From the NCBI RefSeq assembly GCF_003123745.1, contig NZ_QETB01000004.1, positions 62,001 to 126,000 of the forward strand: a stretch of 64,000 nt of DNA. The letters are read 5' to 3'. Source of the stretch: Ancrocorticia populi. Lineage in GTDB: Bacteria; Actinomycetota; Actinomycetes; Actinomycetales; Actinomycetaceae. Shown here piece after piece: positions 49,745 through 58,234 of this stretch. Under the pieces are notes generated by a model. The model had not been told where the DNA came from. It was given only the letters and a program-made list of their open reading frames with translations, and did no database searches. The position numbers were made by a program, and so were the translations under genes. How positions within the stretch are numbered: position 1 is the first letter of the stretch; each line of letters starts with the position of its first letter.

Positions 49745-50237
49745 TCAGACGCAGTTTGCTCCTTGAAAGAATCGAATATATCTGATGCGATCTTTCCAAT
49801 TTTGACCGTTGTATGGCCCGGTTCCAGCACCATTGGCGAGATTAGGATCGCGATAATTGGTTCCAATCCTTGTTTGGCTATCGAGAATGAAGTATGGATT
49901 GTTATCAAACGGGCCAGTTCGGAAACTCGTTCTGTGACAAGAATTTCCATTCGCCCAAGCTGAATTGGATGTAGTCATTGATACGACGCCATTATATTGC
50001 CGTGCATCCCATGTTCCGCCATAATTGTTGTTCCTCCAAATACACCCCCATCCCAGCGCACAACTAGCTGCTAACGGCGATATCTCGCCGTTTGAGTCGG
50101 TCTCGATACTGACTGCCGTTGGTTCTGGAATGTTGCCGTCGCTACTTTCATCCGCCTGAACGGCGGTGCCAAACAACCCGCTGACCGCTAATGCGAGAGT
50201 TGCAAGCCCCCCCCATCCAACTTTTCCTGCTACTCAT
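49745..50237 (-). CDS. Cassette C secreted I36-like protein, out of frame at a poly-C tract
   Basis: From ATG 50237 (AAGGA 6 nt upstream) the frame reads MSSRKSWMGG and then breaks at a G8 tract (C8 on the plus strand, 50207-50214). Ribosomes would stop after about 29 codons. With one G fewer the same mRNA gives MSSRKSWMGGLATLALAVSG and then LFGTAVQA, a complete signal peptide, and continues into the mature domain CALGWGCIWRNNNYGG ... NGAGTGPYNGQNWKDR (163 residues in total). The only in-frame start for the current sequence is TTG 50176, which would lack the signal peptide. I infer a phase-off allele or an error in the tract. Confidence 0.72.
50207..50214. repeat. C8/G8 homopolymer in the cassette C signal peptide
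   Basis: Eight consecutive C on the plus strand at codons 8-11 of the I36-like gene. Seven (or ten) would restore the frame. See the parallel 7-nt tract at 38498-38504. Confidence 0.85.
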
Positions 50238-50513
50238 GAGAGATCCTTCTGTTTTATTGGTGGTAGCTCCTCACCATTAAGAAGCTAAAACCAACACTAG
50301 TGGCAGCGGGGTGACTTGCACAACAACATCAGTAGGGGTGTCCGGCGTTACCGATTACAAGCCGTTCCAAAACCGACAGCTTTTTTCACTTTGGTCCTTA
50401 GGTCCCACACACCCCGACACTATCGGACCATGTTCGGAATAAGTCGTGCTAGTCCACCAACGGACCAACCCATTACAATGCTGATTGGAACGATGCTCGA
50501 ATCGTCGGAACCT
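50238..50513. other. Upstream region of cassette C
   Basis: A 276-bp spacer between the I36-like gene and the DUF2520 gene end; it marks the right edge of the island. No gene is visible. It must hold the promoter of the cassette C transcript. Confidence 0.35.
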
Positions 50514-51422
50514 CTATTTCTTTTTCGTGCCCAAGGCTCCCGTAACCGCATCTCGCTGAGCATCAGTCAGGACGCGGCGCGTGTGCGCTCGATCCGCCGT
50601 AGCTTCGGCCAGAGCGCGGTAGACGGGTGGGATGTCTGTTGCATCGGTTGTTGCCGCGAGGGCGTCGATCGCCTGAAGGTGTTCTGCCACAGTTCCGGCA
50701 TCGCCGCGAACCACGGGGCCAGTCAGGAGCTTCTCACCTGAGCGCAAGGCTCCATCGATTGAGGCATGAACAAGGGGCGCTAGGTAAGCGCCGGGATCCT
50801 CTATGCCGAGCGTTTCGAGCATCCGCATCGCTTGGTTCACGAGGGTTACGGCATGATTGGCACCATGGCAGATTGCGGCGTGGTAGAGCCCGCGATCCTC
50901 TTCCTCGATGGGAACCGCGCGGCCTCCGATTTCTTCAACCAGCGCTTGGCCGATGGGGAGAAACATTGGGGAAGCCGTAATCCCGAACGGGCAATCAATG
51001 AGCCGCTTGAGATCCAGAGACGTGCCCGTGAACGTCATAGCTGGGTGGGCCGCCAACGGTATCGCGCCCGCCTCGGCGGCGGGGTCAAGCACGCCGGTGC
51101 CGTATCGGCCCGCCACGTGCACCGCCAGATGCCCGCGCTTCCACAAATCAAGCTTTGCCATTCCCGCAACGAGAGGGCCCAGCTCATCGTCCGGAACCGC
51201 CAGCAGGATCATCTCGCTAGCTGCAGCGATCTCTTCGACTTCCATCGCGGGAACGCCGGGAAGCATCGTTTCCAGACGGTCGATACTAGCCTCGGAATGA
51301 GCGTAAGCGCCGGTGATTGTGTGGCCCACTGCCCGAAGGGCTGCGGCGATCGTGGCTCCCACCTTGCCAGCGGAAATGACGCCGATCTTCAGCCGGCCCG
51401 GACGTGTAGCAGATTGGGACAT
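50514..51422 (-). CDS. Rossmann-like and DUF2520 domain protein
   Basis: A 302-residue protein: a Rossmann fold (IGVISAGKVGATIAAALRAVG) followed by a DUF2520 helical domain (about 140-290) with LYHAAICHGANHAVTLVNQA. This class resembles a 6-phosphogluconate dehydrogenase or ketopantoate reductase-like oxidoreductase and is usually encoded just upstream of panC, so a role in pantothenate synthesis has been suspected. Here 8.6 kb separates it from panC. Confidence 0.85.
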   Translation of the reverse strand: MSQSATRPGRLKIGVISAGKVGATIAAALRAVGHTITGAYAHSEASIDRLETMLPGVPAMEVEEIAAASEMILLAVPDDELGPLVAGMAKLDLWKRGHLAVHVAGRYGTGVLDPAAEAGAIPLAAHPAMTFTGTSLDLKRLIDCPFGITASPMFLPIGQALVEEIGGRAVPIEEEDRGLYHAAICHGANHAVTLVNQAMRMLETLGIEDPGAYLAPLVHASIDGALRSGEKLLTGPVVRGDAGTVAEHLQAIDALAATTDATDIPPVYRALAEATADRAHTRRVLTDAQRDAVTGALGTKKK

Positions 51423-51463
51423 GAGAATATGCTACGCGCTCGCCGCCGCCGCCCTAAACAAAC

Positions 51464-52984
51464 TCAAGCACCCACGCGTGCGTGCCAAGATTCGATACTC
51501 TCCTTTTCCGCAACCTTTCTGCGCTCGGCACCAACCCGGGACTCTTCCCAGAGCAGTGCGCGGGCGTCCGCGAGGCGGAGGTGAGTTTGCTCGGTATCAA
51601 CTGAGGTGGCCACCATCCTCAGACTCAGGTTCGCCAAGCCGAGGTGGCGTTCAATCGGACCGGCGTTCAGTTCGAGGGACTGATAGTGATCGTGGAGAAC
51701 CACTCGCATCGAGCGGCGCCACAGCCCGCCCCAGCGCATGACGGCTGCAGTGCGCGTGATCGCCATGGCATTGCGCTTGTGCCCGAACGGATCGAGGAAT
51801 CGAGATTCGCGGGGTGCGGCAACGAACCTAGCCGAGGCGCCGGAGCCTTCGAGGGATTCCTCCAGGAACTGGTCCGGATCCTCCACGCCCAGATCAGGGA
51901 TGAACACCCAGAGCATCCGGAGTGCCTCTTCGCGAGTGGCAACCGGAAGGATCGTGGAGCTTTCGCTGCCCTCCTCCGCTTCCGTGGCCGAGCTGGCAAC
52001 GGTGACCTGCAGAACCCACCAATCGAAGCGGCGCCACCATGCCGGTTGGTAGATCTCTACTGCGTGGACGCGGCCCGGAGGGGTGGTAGTGGCCGTGGTA
52101 GAGAACAGTCCGGCCCGCACGCGCACACCATTAGAAGCCAGAAACACGGACGTATCCCATTTATTCGCGAACGCCTTGATGATGCTCCAGATCGATCCAA
52201 GCAGCACGAGAATCAAAGGGATGGCGGCCGCCCCGCTTTCAAAAACAACGAGTGCGATGGCTCCAGCCAGAGAAACGATGCCACTCAAGAGGGAGGGAGA
52301 AATGAACATCGAGACGAGGAGGCGCTTGGGGGTAAGCCGGTAAATCGGCTGCTCGCTGGCCGGTGCGAGAACGCCCTCAAGCGGTGTTTCCCAGTTTGAG
52401 ATGCGAACGGGTTCGCCCGAGCGCGCCTGATTCTCCGCGGTCAGGATCGCCTGGCGGAGGCCCTCACATTGATCGCGTGTGAGCAGGCCAAGTTCGAGGC
52501 TGTCTCCCCCACCCGCGCTCTCCACCTTGACCGTGCCCATCTTGAGGAGACGAGCGAGGAACTGTTGAGTGACGTCCACGCTTTGGATACGGTCCCAGCG
52601 CAGGTGCAGGTGCTTCTTGACGAACACTCCGGACTTAAACTGGATCCCTTCCTGCGTGATGGCGAACTTCTTGAAGCGCCAGGAAATCGCGGCGCCAATC
52701 GTTGCCAGGATGCCCAAGCCCGCGAGGATACCGAGGATTCGCCACAGCCACGCGATCCCAAGCTGAACGAGGAAATCGCGGAGATCGTCAAAATCGCCGT
52801 CGCTGAGGGACTGCTGGCCGATCGCCACCGCGATCACCACAACGAATGCCCAGAGTCTTAGAGCCGCACCCAACATCGTGGCCTTCGCGAAGCGATGCCA
52901 CTGGGCATCCTCGCCTTCGGTGAGAGCCGGAGCGATGGGGAGTTCGGGGGCGGCCGCGCTAGCCATAGGCTGCCCCTCCATCAC
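51464..52984 (-). CDS. PH-domain membrane protein (YdbT-like)
   Basis: A 506-residue membrane protein with pairs of TM segments and repeated bacterial PH (bPH_2) domains: FKKFAITQEGIQFKSGVFVKK and LRWDRIQSVDVTQQFLARLL in the first, and VFLASNGVRVRAGLFSTTATT in the second. It is similar to B. subtilis YdbT, which works with YdbS. The start GTG 52984 or ATG 52981 overlaps the stop of the ydbS-like gene. The role of these pairs is poorly known. Confidence 0.85.
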   Translation of the reverse strand: MMEGQPMASAAAPELPIAPALTEGEDAQWHRFAKATMLGAALRLWAFVVVIAVAIGQQSLSDGDFDDLRDFLVQLGIAWLWRILGILAGLGILATIGAAISWRFKKFAITQEGIQFKSGVFVKKHLHLRWDRIQSVDVTQQFLARLLKMGTVKVESAGGGDSLELGLLTRDQCEGLRQAILTAENQARSGEPVRISNWETPLEGVLAPASEQPIYRLTPKRLLVSMFISPSLLSGIVSLAGAIALVVFESGAAAIPLILVLLGSIWSIIKAFANKWDTSVFLASNGVRVRAGLFSTTATTTPPGRVHAVEIYQPAWWRRFDWWVLQVTVASSATEAEEGSESSTILPVATREEALRMLWVFIPDLGVEDPDQFLEESLEGSGASARFVAAPRESRFLDPFGHKRNAMAITRTAAVMRWGGLWRRSMRVVLHDHYQSLELNAGPIERHLGLANLSLRMVATSVDTEQTHLRLADARALLWEESRVGAERRKVAEKESIESWHARVGA

Positions 52985-53469
52985 AGGCCCTCCATGTTGG
53001 CTTGGCCAAGGGCAGTGAGTTTGATTCGGAGACGCTCCGCCTCAGCCGTGGTCACGGCGGGGATTTCACCGTCTGTCCCAGATGATGCCGTTACAAAATC
53101 TACGGAGGCTAGGCCGTAGCGGCCCAAGAGGGGCCCGGAGCTGACGGTCACCTGCTGCATCCGCCCATAGGGGATTACTTCGAGATGGCTAAACATAATG
53201 CCGCGCTTGATGACGAGCTCGCCCTCAAGCTCCGCATATCCCATGGCGCGTACGCGGCGAGGAACAAGCGCTATAACCCAGAGAAGAATAATAAGGACGA
53301 CGACGGCGAAAACCCACGTCCATGGGTGGTCCCGCCAGAGGGTCAGGCTGAGCACCGCGGCTGCAATAAGGAACGGTGCTCCAACCACAAGCGCGCTCAT
53401 GATCTTGATCTTGGCGAGCCGGAAATCCACGGGAGTAAATGCGATATCCGGCGCAAGAGCTGAGTTCAT
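52981..53469 (-). CDS. PH-domain membrane protein (YdbS-like)
   Basis: A 162-residue protein with two TM segments near residues 28-65, then a bPH_2 domain (AELEGELVIKRGIMFSHLEVIPYGRMQQVTVSSGPLLGRYGL). It pairs with the larger YdbT-like protein whose start overlaps its stop. In related genomes this pair lies between DUF3180 and DUF2520 genes, as here apart from the osmoprotectant operon. Confidence 0.87.
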   Translation of the reverse strand: MNSALAPDIAFTPVDFRLAKIKIMSALVVGAPFLIAAAVLSLTLWRDHPWTWVFAVVVLIILLWVIALVPRRVRAMGYAELEGELVIKRGIMFSHLEVIPYGRMQQVTVSSGPLLGRYGLASVDFVTASSGTDGEIPAVTTAEAERLRIKLTALGQANMEGL

Positions 53470-53539
53470 GACAACTAGACTATAGGACGGGCGGGAGGAT
53501 TCGTCGTCGGCAAATAAGTGCTGAACAAAAGATCCCTAG

Positions 53540-54598
53540 TTATGGCTCGGTGATGAAGCCTTCGTCCACCATCCAGTCGAAGGCAACGTCCGCGGGCTCA
53601 CGCCCGTCTACATCAACCTGGCGATTGAGCTCGATGAGCACTTCGTTGGTCAGCTTCTCCGAGACCTGATTGTAGGCGTCCTCAAGCTCGGGGTACTTCT
53701 CAAGCAGCTCGGTGTTAATCACCGGCGAAGCGTTGTAGGCCGGGAAGAAACTCTCATCATCCTCAAGGACGGTGAGGTTCAGCGACTTGATGCGTCCGTC
53801 CGTGGTGAAGACCTCGCCAAAGTTGCAATCCCCCTGTTCCGTGGCAGTGTAGACCGCGCCGGCGTCCAAGATCTTCACGTTCCCATCGGGCACATCGATC
53901 CCGTAATGCTCGAGCATCGGTTGGAATCCATCCGAACGCGAGTTGAAATCGGACTCTATACAGAACGTGAGCTCCTCAGGCGGTAGGTCGGCAATATCGC
54001 TGAGGTTAGAAACATCGCCGAGTTTGTCCTTGGTCTCCGAACTCATCGCGAGCGCGTAAACGTTGTTCAGTGGCGCGGGCGGGAGCCACGTGAGGCCCAA
54101 GCTTGCATCCGCATCACGGACGGCCTCCCACTGCTCATCCGGATCGGGAATACCTTCATCGTGGCCCAAATAGCTGAGCCACGCCGTCCCCGTGTACTCG
54201 TACGTCATGTCCGCCGTGTGATCCGTCATGAGCTGGCGCAACGCTTGTGGTCCCGGGATGTTTGTTTGGTCCACAACGTCGAAGCCCGCGGCTTGGGCAG
54301 TCAGAACCCCGATCTTGCCCAAAATGAGCTGCTCGGTGAAGTTCTTGGTGGTCACTGTCAGCTGCGTGCCCTCCGGCAAGTCAGGAATCGGCTCAACAGA
54401 GCCCGGAGCTGACTCCGGAACATAAGTTGAAGAGGGCTCTAGCCCGCACGCGCTCGTGATAGTTAAGAGACCCGCCGCGAGCAGACCCGCGCAGCCCCGA
54501 AAGCGTCTGTTGCGCCTGCTGGGTGCCTGGCCGTCATGCTTTTGAGCGTCCTCACCACTTCGGGTCTGCGTCATATCAGTCAAATGAAAGATGGCCAT
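53540..54598 (-). CDS. Osmoprotectant ABC transporter, substrate-binding lipoprotein
   Basis: A 352-residue lipoprotein of the OpuAC/OpuCC type: lipobox LLTITSAC near residue 53, then LTVTTKNFTEQLILGKIGVL, typical of the betaine/choline-binding subfamily, and GTAWLSYLGHDEGIPDPDEQW and YNASPVINTELLEKYPEL. It delivers glycine betaine, carnitine or choline to the permeases. The start ATG 54598 overlaps the end of permease 2 (TGATG). An N-terminal extension precedes the signal sequence. Confidence 0.9.
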   Translation of the reverse strand: MAIFHLTDMTQTRSGEDAQKHDGQAPSRRNRRFRGCAGLLAAGLLTITSACGLEPSSTYVPESAPGSVEPIPDLPEGTQLTVTTKNFTEQLILGKIGVLTAQAAGFDVVDQTNIPGPQALRQLMTDHTADMTYEYTGTAWLSYLGHDEGIPDPDEQWEAVRDADASLGLTWLPPAPLNNVYALAMSSETKDKLGDVSNLSDIADLPPEELTFCIESDFNSRSDGFQPMLEHYGIDVPDGNVKILDAGAVYTATEQGDCNFGEVFTTDGRIKSLNLTVLEDDESFFPAYNASPVINTELLEKYPELEDAYNQVSEKLTNEVLIELNRQVDVDGREPADVAFDWMVDEGFITEP

Positions 54599-55371
54599 CA
54601 CAGTCCTTTCGGACGGGCAAACGTTTCGATGACGCGTCCGAGCCAATCGATGAGTAGAGCTAGAAGAGAGCTGAGCAGGGCGCCCGATATGAGGACACTG
54701 GGGAGGAACAGACGCATACCCGTCTGGATAAGCACGCCCAATCCACCTGCTCCAATAAAGGCCGCGAGCGCCGCGGTTCCCACAAGAAGTACTAGAGCGG
54801 TGCGCACACCGTTGAGAATCACAGGTGAGGCCAGCGGAAGCTCAACCCGCCACAACGTGGCAACGCTGCTCATACCCATGCCACGGGAAGCTTCAATGAG
54901 TGATCTATCAACGCCCTCCAGCCCAATGATGGTGTTCCGCAGGATCGGAAGAAGCGTGTAGAGCACAAGGGCAATCACCGCCGCCTTAAAGGTGAAGCCC
55001 TGCCAGAATGCGAGGAGAACGATCAGGCCAACGGCGGGCGCGGACTGTCCTGCGTTTGCGAGCACCAAGATGACGCCCGAAGCCTTTTGGAACGGCCGGC
55101 GAGTAAGGAGGATGCCCAACGGGACGCCTACAACCAAGACAATCAGCGCGGACACTAACGTTAGCTCAAGATGTTCGAGCGTCGATTCCCACAGAGCCGA
55201 TGGTGCCAGAGTCACTCGCTCGGTTTCGGAGAGGTTCGCCGTAGCCAACCAGATAAGGTAGCCAACCAAAATCACCGCCACAATGAGCGGCTGAATCCAC
55301 AGCCCTTTCCCGCCCCGCGAAGATGACTTCTTCTTGGAGGTCTTCGATGAATTTTCCGTGGAGACACTCAC
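54598..55371 (-). CDS. Osmoprotectant ABC transporter permease (second)
   Basis: A 257-residue permease with about six TM segments and the binding-protein-dependent motif EASRGMGMSSVATLWRVELPLASPVILNG. A polar N-terminus (TENSSKTSKKKSSSRGGKG) precedes the first TM. It overlaps both neighbours by ATGA or TGATG, forming a four-gene operon. Confidence 0.92.
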   Translation of the reverse strand: MSVSTENSSKTSKKKSSSRGGKGLWIQPLIVAVILVGYLIWLATANLSETERVTLAPSALWESTLEHLELTLVSALIVLVVGVPLGILLTRRPFQKASGVILVLANAGQSAPAVGLIVLLAFWQGFTFKAAVIALVLYTLLPILRNTIIGLEGVDRSLIEASRGMGMSSVATLWRVELPLASPVILNGVRTALVLLVGTAALAAFIGAGGLGVLIQTGMRLFLPSVLISGALLSSLLALLIDWLGRVIETFARPKGL

Positions 55372-56774
55372 TGTTCGTCATCTCCTCCGGAGAGTGCACT
55401 AGGCACTTGGGCGTCGGAGTCATTTTCGGAGGCTGCTGCGGCTGATCCGTCCGCTGCGCTGTCATCATCCTCGATCTCCGATGTGGGAGCCTCGCCGATG
55501 CTCCCCGGGTCCTCATCGTAATGCTCCGGGTCCTCGCCGTTTCCGCCAACGGGGCCGCCGTCTTCTTCCGGTTCGACTGTTCGTAGGCGCGAGATGGCAT
55601 CCATGACCACCTCCACCGTAATGACGCCCTTGAAGGTGCGCCGCCGCCCCGTGATGAGCGCGGCACCCGCGTTGGACACCAGCATCGAGTTGAGTGCGTC
55701 TGTCAGCGAAGACTCTTCGGAGACTGTTGCGAGGCCGGGATCCTTCGTGCCTGGGATGGTATCCATCCTCTCAACCTTCTGGCGTGAGGGCCAAGATAGA
55801 GGGCGGTTCCGTTCATCAACAACCACCACGTGTTTATGGCCGCCAGCCTCCTTCATGCGGCCCAGAACCTCACGGGCGTCCTCTCCAGGACTGCACGTGA
55901 CTGCTGGCCACAACTCAGCGTCCGTCACTCGGTTGAGCGTCAATTGCTTGAGCCCAGCGCCGCCACCGATAAACCCTTCCACGAAATCATTCGCGGGCGC
56001 GGCGAGAAGCCGTTCGGGGGTATCATATTGAACAACGTGGGCGCCCTCGGACATGATCGCGATCCGGTCACCCAGCTTGAGCGCCTCGTCAAAATCGTGA
56101 GTGACCAAAACGATCGTCTTGTGCAGGGACGCTTGGATCTCGAGGAGTGAGTCCTGAAGCCCTTGCCGCGTCAGCGGATCGACCGCACCAAAGGGCTCAT
56201 CCATGAGCAGGACGGGAGGATCGGCAGCGAGGGCACGGGCCACGCCGATGCGTTGCTGCTGACCACCGGAAAGCTCGCGGGGATAGCGATCCTTGTAGGT
56301 ATCTGAATCCAGCGCGATGAGGTCCATGAGTTCTTCAACCCGCTCATCAATGCGTTCCTTATCCCAATGCAGCATCTTCGGCACTAGGGCGATGTTTGCA
56401 CCCACCGTCATGTGGGGCAAGAGGCCTCCACCTTGGATGACGTATCCAATCTCGCGGCGCAGCTTATCGGCGTTCATGGCCATGACGTCGCGGTCGCCGA
56501 TGGTGATACGCCCCGACGTTGGCTCAATCAGCCGGTTGATCATCTTGAGCGTGGTGGTTTTCCCACAGCCAGATGGGCCAACAAACGTGACGAGTTCGCC
56601 CGAAGGAATCTCCATCGTAATGTCGTCTACAGCAGGCAAACCTTTACGGGAGTATTGCTTCGTAATGTGCTCAAGCAGGATGGCCCGTCCCGCCTGATCC
56701 CCTGAATCCGGGGAGGGCGCGGACGAGGCCCCGACGTGGCCCTCTACGGTTTTGTTTTCTTCAGTGTGAGACAC
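55368..56774 (-). CDS. Osmoprotectant ABC transporter ATPase with CBS pair
   Basis: A 468-residue ATPase: Walker A GPSGCGKTT, signature LSGGQQQR, Walker B VLLMDEPFGAVD. Two C-terminal CBS domains follow (roughly 255-385; LTLNRVTDAELWPAV, RRTFKGVITVEVVMDAI), which in OpuA and OpuC sense ionic strength or nucleotides. A very acidic tail (residues about 395-468, such as EPEEDGGPVGGNGEDPEHYDED) is unusual in length. GTG 56774 overlaps the end of the first permease by 14 nt. Confidence 0.92.
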   Translation of the reverse strand: MSHTEENKTVEGHVGASSAPSPDSGDQAGRAILLEHITKQYSRKGLPAVDDITMEIPSGELVTFVGPSGCGKTTTLKMINRLIEPTSGRITIGDRDVMAMNADKLRREIGYVIQGGGLLPHMTVGANIALVPKMLHWDKERIDERVEELMDLIALDSDTYKDRYPRELSGGQQQRIGVARALAADPPVLLMDEPFGAVDPLTRQGLQDSLLEIQASLHKTIVLVTHDFDEALKLGDRIAIMSEGAHVVQYDTPERLLAAPANDFVEGFIGGGAGLKQLTLNRVTDAELWPAVTCSPGEDAREVLGRMKEAGGHKHVVVVDERNRPLSWPSRQKVERMDTIPGTKDPGLATVSEESSLTDALNSMLVSNAGAALITGRRRTFKGVITVEVVMDAISRLRTVEPEEDGGPVGGNGEDPEHYDEDPGSIGEAPTSEIEDDDSAADGSAAAASENDSDAQVPSALSGGDDEQ

Positions 56775-57408
56775 GAATCCCCCTAGAGGTGGTGAGACGG
56801 CCAAGCCCAACCAAGACAAGGTCTAGAATTTGAGCAAGGATAACGACGGCGATAACAGCGATAACAACGGAATTCAGTGCATTTGCCCCGCCCAGACGGG
56901 AGAGCCCGGTAAAGATCATGCCGCCCAAGCCCGGTCCAAGCGCGTAAGCAGTAATGGCGGCAACACCCATCGACATTTGGGCGGAGACCCGAATACCGGC
57001 CAAAATAACCGGCCAAGCGAGCGGGAGTTCCACACGGAAAAACCTACTTGCGCCGTTCATACCCATTCCGCGAGCAGCTTCGATCAAACTGCTATCTACC
57101 CCGTTGAGACCCACGATCGTGTTTCGCAGGATCGGGAGAATAGCAAAGAACGTGACAGTGACCACCGATGACGTCACACCGAACCCGAACGGAATCACCA
57201 GAATGGCTATAAGGGCAAATGAGGGAATGGTTAGACCGACCGCACTAACACCGTTTGCTAGCTCCGACAGAGCGTGACTTCTGTGGCAAAGAGCTCCGAG
57301 GGCAATTGCGATCACCGCCGCGAGCACCGTGCACTGAACCACGAGTGACAGATGCTGCCACGACGCAAACCATATTTGGTCCCACTGATCAGTGAGATAT
57401 TGCCACAT
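56761..57408 (-). CDS. Osmoprotectant ABC transporter permease (first)
   Basis: A 215-residue permease: GLTIPSFALIAILVIPFGFGVTSSVV and the EAARGMGMNGASRFFRVELPLAWPVILAG motif, with five to six TM segments. It is the first gene of the operon. Two different permeases, one ATPase and one lipoprotein match the OpuC layout. Confidence 0.92.
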   Translation of the reverse strand: MWQYLTDQWDQIWFASWQHLSLVVQCTVLAAVIAIALGALCHRSHALSELANGVSAVGLTIPSFALIAILVIPFGFGVTSSVVTVTFFAILPILRNTIVGLNGVDSSLIEAARGMGMNGASRFFRVELPLAWPVILAGIRVSAQMSMGVAAITAYALGPGLGGMIFTGLSRLGGANALNSVVIAVIAVVILAQILDLVLVGLGRLTTSRGIRVSH

Positions 57409-57783
57409 GAATGTCCCATCGTTGATGAATGGACTGGCATGTTGAGGTATCGGTGCACACAGTCCCGGACACTGCCGAACGCAGAACTGGAGCGCCCCGC
57501 ATTTTGAGCCGACTCGGCAGGAGCCGCTTTACCTAGCTTCTCACAGATGCCTAATCTGCGGGAGGTTATTGATCTACCGTAGGGCACCTGTATGAACTGC
57601 GCAACAACATCTGAGCCATTCCCGGGGCCCATCCAAGGCGCAGCCAAGCTTTTCCCATCGAAATACTCGCCCCGAGATTGTGTCAGGAATGTGGATTTTA
57701 GAGCGGTAGCACGGGCCGATTCGAACTCTGCGTCAAACCTGTAGTTGGATTTCCCATTCTGCGTCAAAAATACGGTTCTAGAT
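57409..57783. other. Unassigned spacer upstream of the osmoprotectant operon
   Basis: The 375-bp spacer lies between permease 1 and the DUF3180 gene. The minus frame is partly open but runs over the DUF3180 gene and has no credible start, so I do not call a gene. Two 11-bp direct repeats TCTGCGTCAAA (57727-57737 and 57758-57768) stand near the DUF3180 end. A small, decayed insertion is possible. Confidence 0.4.
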
Positions 57784-58191
57784 TTAAAGGCGACACCAGC
57801 GTTCGGCGATGATCCCGCACACTGCCAAAACGGCGCTCGCGAGCGCAGCCGCACCTGAGGCGAGCATCTGAGAGTGCACGTAGTCGCTGCTTCCAGTAGT
57901 CCAGTAAGCCAGTACAACGGCCCCGAAAAGGCCAAGAAGTAACACTCCACCTCGAGAGCTGGACAGAGCCAGCGCGACCACGGGCACACCCGAAACGCTC
58001 TCACGCTTGCCCGCCTTAAACCGGCGAACCTGCCAGGCCCACACCATGAGAGCAATGGCGATACCGGCTGGAATGAGGGCGGTAGGCGCGGGGAACGGCG
58101 GCGGAGCGTCCCGCCGGATCACCAGCAAGCCAACGAGCACACCAAGAAGCAGACCCGCGGCCAGCCATGCGAGGTGTTCAATCGCCTTCAT
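57784..58191 (-). CDS. DUF3180 membrane protein
   Basis: A 135-residue protein with four TM segments (LAWLAAGLLLGVLVGLLVI, ALIPAGIAIALMVWAW, VVALALSSSRGGVLLLGLFGAVVLAYW and a last one near GAAALASAVLAVCGII). DUF3180 genes sit downstream of folK in actinobacteria, which is the arrangement here. The conserved ARALALSxSG-like stretch appears as VALALSSSRGG. Function unknown. Confidence 0.88.
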   Translation of the reverse strand: MKAIEHLAWLAAGLLLGVLVGLLVIRRDAPPPFPAPTALIPAGIAIALMVWAWQVRRFKAGKRESVSGVPVVALALSSSRGGVLLLGLFGAVVLAYWTTGSSDYVHSQMLASGAAALASAVLAVCGIIAERWCRL

Positions 58192-58234
58192 CTATGTGAC
58201 CTCCCGGAGTGTCCCGCTCCATCCGATGCCACGT

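Noticed and set aside
57312-58055. A 247-codon minus frame over the spacer upstream of the osmoprotectant operon
   Set aside because: It overlaps the convincing DUF3180 gene and the permease 1 start in another frame and has no good start. I keep the spacer unassigned.
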